From NCBI GenBank assembly GCA_016204975.1, contig JACQJP010000045.1:1-52525 (forward strand): a DNA stretch of 52,525 bases. The letters are read 5' to 3'. The notes beneath the pieces were generated by a model. It did not search any database, was not told where the DNA came from, and saw only the letters and a program-made list of their open reading frames with translations. Position 1 is the stretch's first letter, and every line of letters begins with the position of its first letter. This document shows positions 50,261-52,525 of this stretch, in pieces. The translations under genes were made by a program, and so were the position numbers. Origin of the DNA: Elusimicrobiota bacterium. GTDB lineage: Bacteria > Elusimicrobiota > Elusimicrobia > JACQJP01.

Positions 50261-52525
50261 CTACTTCACCACGGCAAACTTAACGGTCCTTCGGATGCTG
50301 CTTCCCCCGGAAGAAGCCCGGATCAAAGCGGCATAGCCGCCCGCCGCAACATTTTGCGTATCCCACACATGTTCATAGGCCAGTTTTCCGTTGATGCCCA
50401 CCCGGGGGCCTCCTCTTAGCTCAATTCGGTCAACGGCCGTCCCTGCCAGATCATAAATTTGTATCTCGACTTCCTCTACCGTTCCCACCTCAATGTGGAG
50501 GGTGGGTTGTTGGGGATGCGCCGCGGGATTGGGATAGACAAAGACCTCTCCGAATTCCAGAGAGGCCGCGGCAGGAACGGCGACCTCAAAAACCCCGAAG
50601 GTCGTAAAATGATCCACGGTGCAGGCAATGGTAGAGCTGCCCGGATCCACCCGGCAGTTTCCAGGAGCAATCGGTTGCCACTGACCTTGGCCGGTATCCC
50701 ACCAGGCGATGGTCAAGGCACTGGTGTTCTGGACGACATTCGGATCGTAGCGTAAGGTCACCGTCACGTTCCGGGAAAAATGGTAGCCGCTTTCAAAACC
50801 TACGGCATATAGATTTACCGTAGGGCTCGCCGAAGTGAAGCCCTGACTCTGCATCGCCTGGCTCTGGGTGCCGTCTGGGGTGGCCGGAGCGATCGAGATG
50901 GTCAACGATTGAGAAAGGGTCCCCTCCGAAATGACGACGGAGGCCCCATGGGTCTGGAGATCTCCCAAGACTCCTCCGGAGGTTCCCACCACAACGCTGG
51001 TGCTTGTGGTGACAACAATGTCTCCCCCTCCTCCTGTGTCGCCGGTGAACGTCAAATTCATATAGGAGGTCCAGGTGGCGTGGGCCGGGCGAGGCGAGCC
51101 GTCATAAGTCCTCAGGGCCATGTTGCCGAACATACGCAGCACCAGCTCTCCCAGATTGCCTCCCAGCGTGTAAAAATCGGCAGTGAACGTGCAGGTGGCG
51201 CTATCGCCGGAGCAGGGACAGGTGGCGGCGGTGGCGGCATCCAGGGTATCGCGGTTCAGCCACCACACCACGGCCTCAAATTGGCGGGACTGGGCTTGGC
51301 CTAAAAGCCAGCTCATGTACTCATTCTGCTTGGCCTCGTTGGCGACGGAAGCCGGTATCCAGTCCGTCCCACAGGTTGGGGCGTATTGGCTGAGTATCCG
51401 CACCGTGTTCCAACCGGTTTCGCCGATCCAGATGGTTTTGGAGGTCAGGGATTGGACGGTACTGAAAGGATCCAAGTCGGCGATGGATGGTCCCAGATTT
51501 CCCCAAAGGTGGGGATACATGGAGAAGGCGATCCGGTCGGAAGGAACGCCCAGGGCTTCCTGGAGCCTTTGCCGGAAGCAGTCCGCGTAGCTAGTGCCGG
51601 CGGAGCAGGCAGCGGCAGGGTCCACCACGCCGTACATAAACTCCATCTGAAAAGTGGGGAAGATAATCAGATTGGGGTTGGCCGCCTTCAGGGCGTTGTG
51701 CACGTCCGCGTACCACTGCATGAAGGCCTGTTTCTGGGCGGGGCACTTGGCAAACTGCAGGCTCAGCTCCAAGGCCGGGCTGAGGAAGCGCGGATGAACC
51801 AAGTCCACTAGGTACTGGACGTAGCGGATGTAAGCGGCCTTGTAGTTGGCGGCGTTGGGATCGCTGGAGAATAGGTAGCAACCTTCGGAGTCCGCCGGGG
51901 CCCAGTTGTCTGTGGTGCTGCCGTCGGGATTCACCCTGCGGGTCAGGGTTTTTCTATCGCTGAGCGGGGAGAGGGCCAGATACAGGGTCTTTCCTGAGGC
52001 TGTGGCGGAGCTGGCGACAGCCTGCCACCGGCTGGCCCAGGGGGTGGGAAGAGGAGTGTCGTTGAGAAAACTGTCCCAGGGAACTCCCCAAAAATCGTCG
52101 GCATGAAGGGAAAGAAGGTCTTTGTCGGAGGGGTTCTCGAACCTCGCCTCGATGAAAGTCCCGGGCTGGAAAGTGAAGGGAGTGGTGCCCATCCAGAAAG
52201 TCCGGCTTCCGGAAACGGTTTGGTTTTGAACCGTGACTGAAATCAAGACGGGTCCGCCCACGTTGCCGGCCGCATCCTTGGCGCGGGCCATCAGGGTGTA
52301 GGTTCCGTTGGGAACCTGGGTGGTATCTAAGGAGGCGCTGAAGGAGGGATAGGCCCAGGCGAGGAGGTTTCCAGCTCCGACTCCCCAAACGGCGGGGGCG
52401 AAGGAATTTCCGCCGTTTGTAGAAACCTCAACGCTCGCCAGATCGCCGTCCGCGTCGGCCACCGTGCCCGTGATCTGGATGAGCCCGGAAAGGGTGGCTC
52501 CCGCCGTGGGGGTAGTGATGGCGAC
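50261..52525 (-). CDS. large secreted Ig-like / glycosidase-like protein (5' end beyond window)
   Basis: The frame is open to the window edge, so the N-terminus is missing. The visible 754 residues begin with a bacterial Ig-like domain (AITTPTAGATLSGLIQITG; NGTYTLMARAKDAAGN). A region resembling a TIM-barrel glycoside hydrolase follows, with SMYPHLWGN and the strand-end motif IWIGETGWNTV, whose Glu could be catalytic. Then come beta domains (TSTSVVVGTSGGVLGD; TVTLRYDPNVV). The C-terminus resembles the FlgD-like/type IX-type sorting tail (VFVYPNPAAHPQQPTLHIEV; IYDLAGTAVDRIELRG). It is probably an exported surface protein acting on carbohydrate. It is convergent with tRNA-Arg, 6 bp apart. Confidence 0.7.
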   Translation of the reverse strand, partial: VAITTPTAGATLSGLIQITGTVADADGDLASVEVSTNGGNSFAPAVWGVGAGNLLAWAYPSFSASLDTTQVPNGTYTLMARAKDAAGNVGGPVLISVTVQNQTVSGSRTFWMGTTPFTFQPGTFIEARFENPSDKDLLSLHADDFWGVPWDSFLNDTPLPTPWASRWQAVASSATASGKTLYLALSPLSDRKTLTRRVNPDGSTTDNWAPADSEGCYLFSSDPNAANYKAAYIRYVQYLVDLVHPRFLSPALELSLQFAKCPAQKQAFMQWYADVHNALKAANPNLIIFPTFQMEFMYGVVDPAAACSAGTSYADCFRQRLQEALGVPSDRIAFSMYPHLWGNLGPSIADLDPFSTVQSLTSKTIWIGETGWNTVRILSQYAPTCGTDWIPASVANEAKQNEYMSWLLGQAQSRQFEAVVWWLNRDTLDAATAATCPCSGDSATCTFTADFYTLGGNLGELVLRMFGNMALRTYDGSPRPAHATWTSYMNLTFTGDTGGGGDIVVTTSTSVVVGTSGGVLGDLQTHGASVVISEGTLSQSLTISIAPATPDGTQSQAMQSQGFTSASPTVNLYAVGFESGYHFSRNVTVTLRYDPNVVQNTSALTIAWWDTGQGQWQPIAPGNCRVDPGSSTIACTVDHFTTFGVFEVAVPAAASLEFGEVFVYPNPAAHPQQPTLHIEVGTVEEVEIQIYDLAGTAVDRIELRGGPRVGINGKLAYEHVWDTQNVAAGGYAALIRASSGGSSIRRTVKFAVVK

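Overview
The window reads as chromosomal DNA from a Gram-negative, G+C-rich, probably uncultured bacterium. An outer membrane is implied by a TolC-type outer-membrane factor and by many signal-peptide proteins. Most genes have clear bacterial homologues (fabG, acpP, rnc, pntAA/AB/B, smc, the rib genes, nusB, ligA, purH, tdh-kbl, alaS). The secreted proteins and several operon arrangements are unfamiliar. A lineage such as Omnitrophota, Elusimicrobiota or another PVC/FCB-like group is possible, but the sequence alone does not decide it.

Layout. (1) 1-8356: a + strand run of fatty-acid synthesis (fabG, acpP), RNase III, an acyl-CoA dehydrogenase, the three-subunit proton-translocating transhydrogenase and an M1 aminopeptidase. 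(2) 8427-11401: a Cys-repeat membrane-anchored protein, convergent with a GT-C/TPR membrane protein; their stop codons share one CTAG. (3) 11402-12834: tRNA-His, a small ORF and a membrane fatty-acid desaturase. (4) 12772-17273, - strand: a TolC + RND efflux pair with a textbook -35/-10 promoter and no membrane-fusion protein. (5) 17379-20879: SMC. (6) 20981-31186: the most unusual part, a tightly packed operon with a flippase-like membrane protein, a HAD + nucleotidyltransferase + ATP-grasp triple fusion, a class III aminotransferase, a Gfo/Idh oxidoreductase, a CDP-alcohol phosphatidyltransferase with a decayed nucleotidyltransferase domain, a secreted protein of unknown function and myo-inositol-1-phosphate synthase. 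I infer that it makes a modified, possibly aminated, inositol phosphodiester (lipid headgroup or solute). (7) 31219-33691: a periplasmic thioredoxin/TPR protein and a small secreted protein. (8) 33790-41202: ribD (interrupted by an in-frame TAG), ribE, ribBA, ribH, nusB, ligA, purH. (9) 41411-46547: a secreted protein, a - strand amino-acid catabolic operon (proline dehydrogenase, tdh, kbl) and a two-gene nucleotidyltransferase module. (10) 46628-52525: a leader peptide, a secreted HEXXH protein, alaS directly abutting tRNA-Arg, and a large secreted Ig-like/hydrolase-like protein that runs off the window.

Two repeat families cut across the annotation. One is a 55-bp palindromic element. Two copies are translated in the same reading frame at the N- and C-termini of the triple-fusion protein, and other copies lie near purH and the proline dehydrogenase gene. 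Its hairpin arms differ between copies but stay complementary. The other is a CCTAGG-rich element whose terminal CCCAT lies exactly 21 bp upstream of a -10-like hexamer at three unlinked loci, each in front of a signal-peptide protein; this looks like a shared promoter element. Several genes have a -10 box only 6-9 nt before the start codon, which suggests leaderless transcripts. No stretch longer than about 210 bp lacks a gene or a described element.
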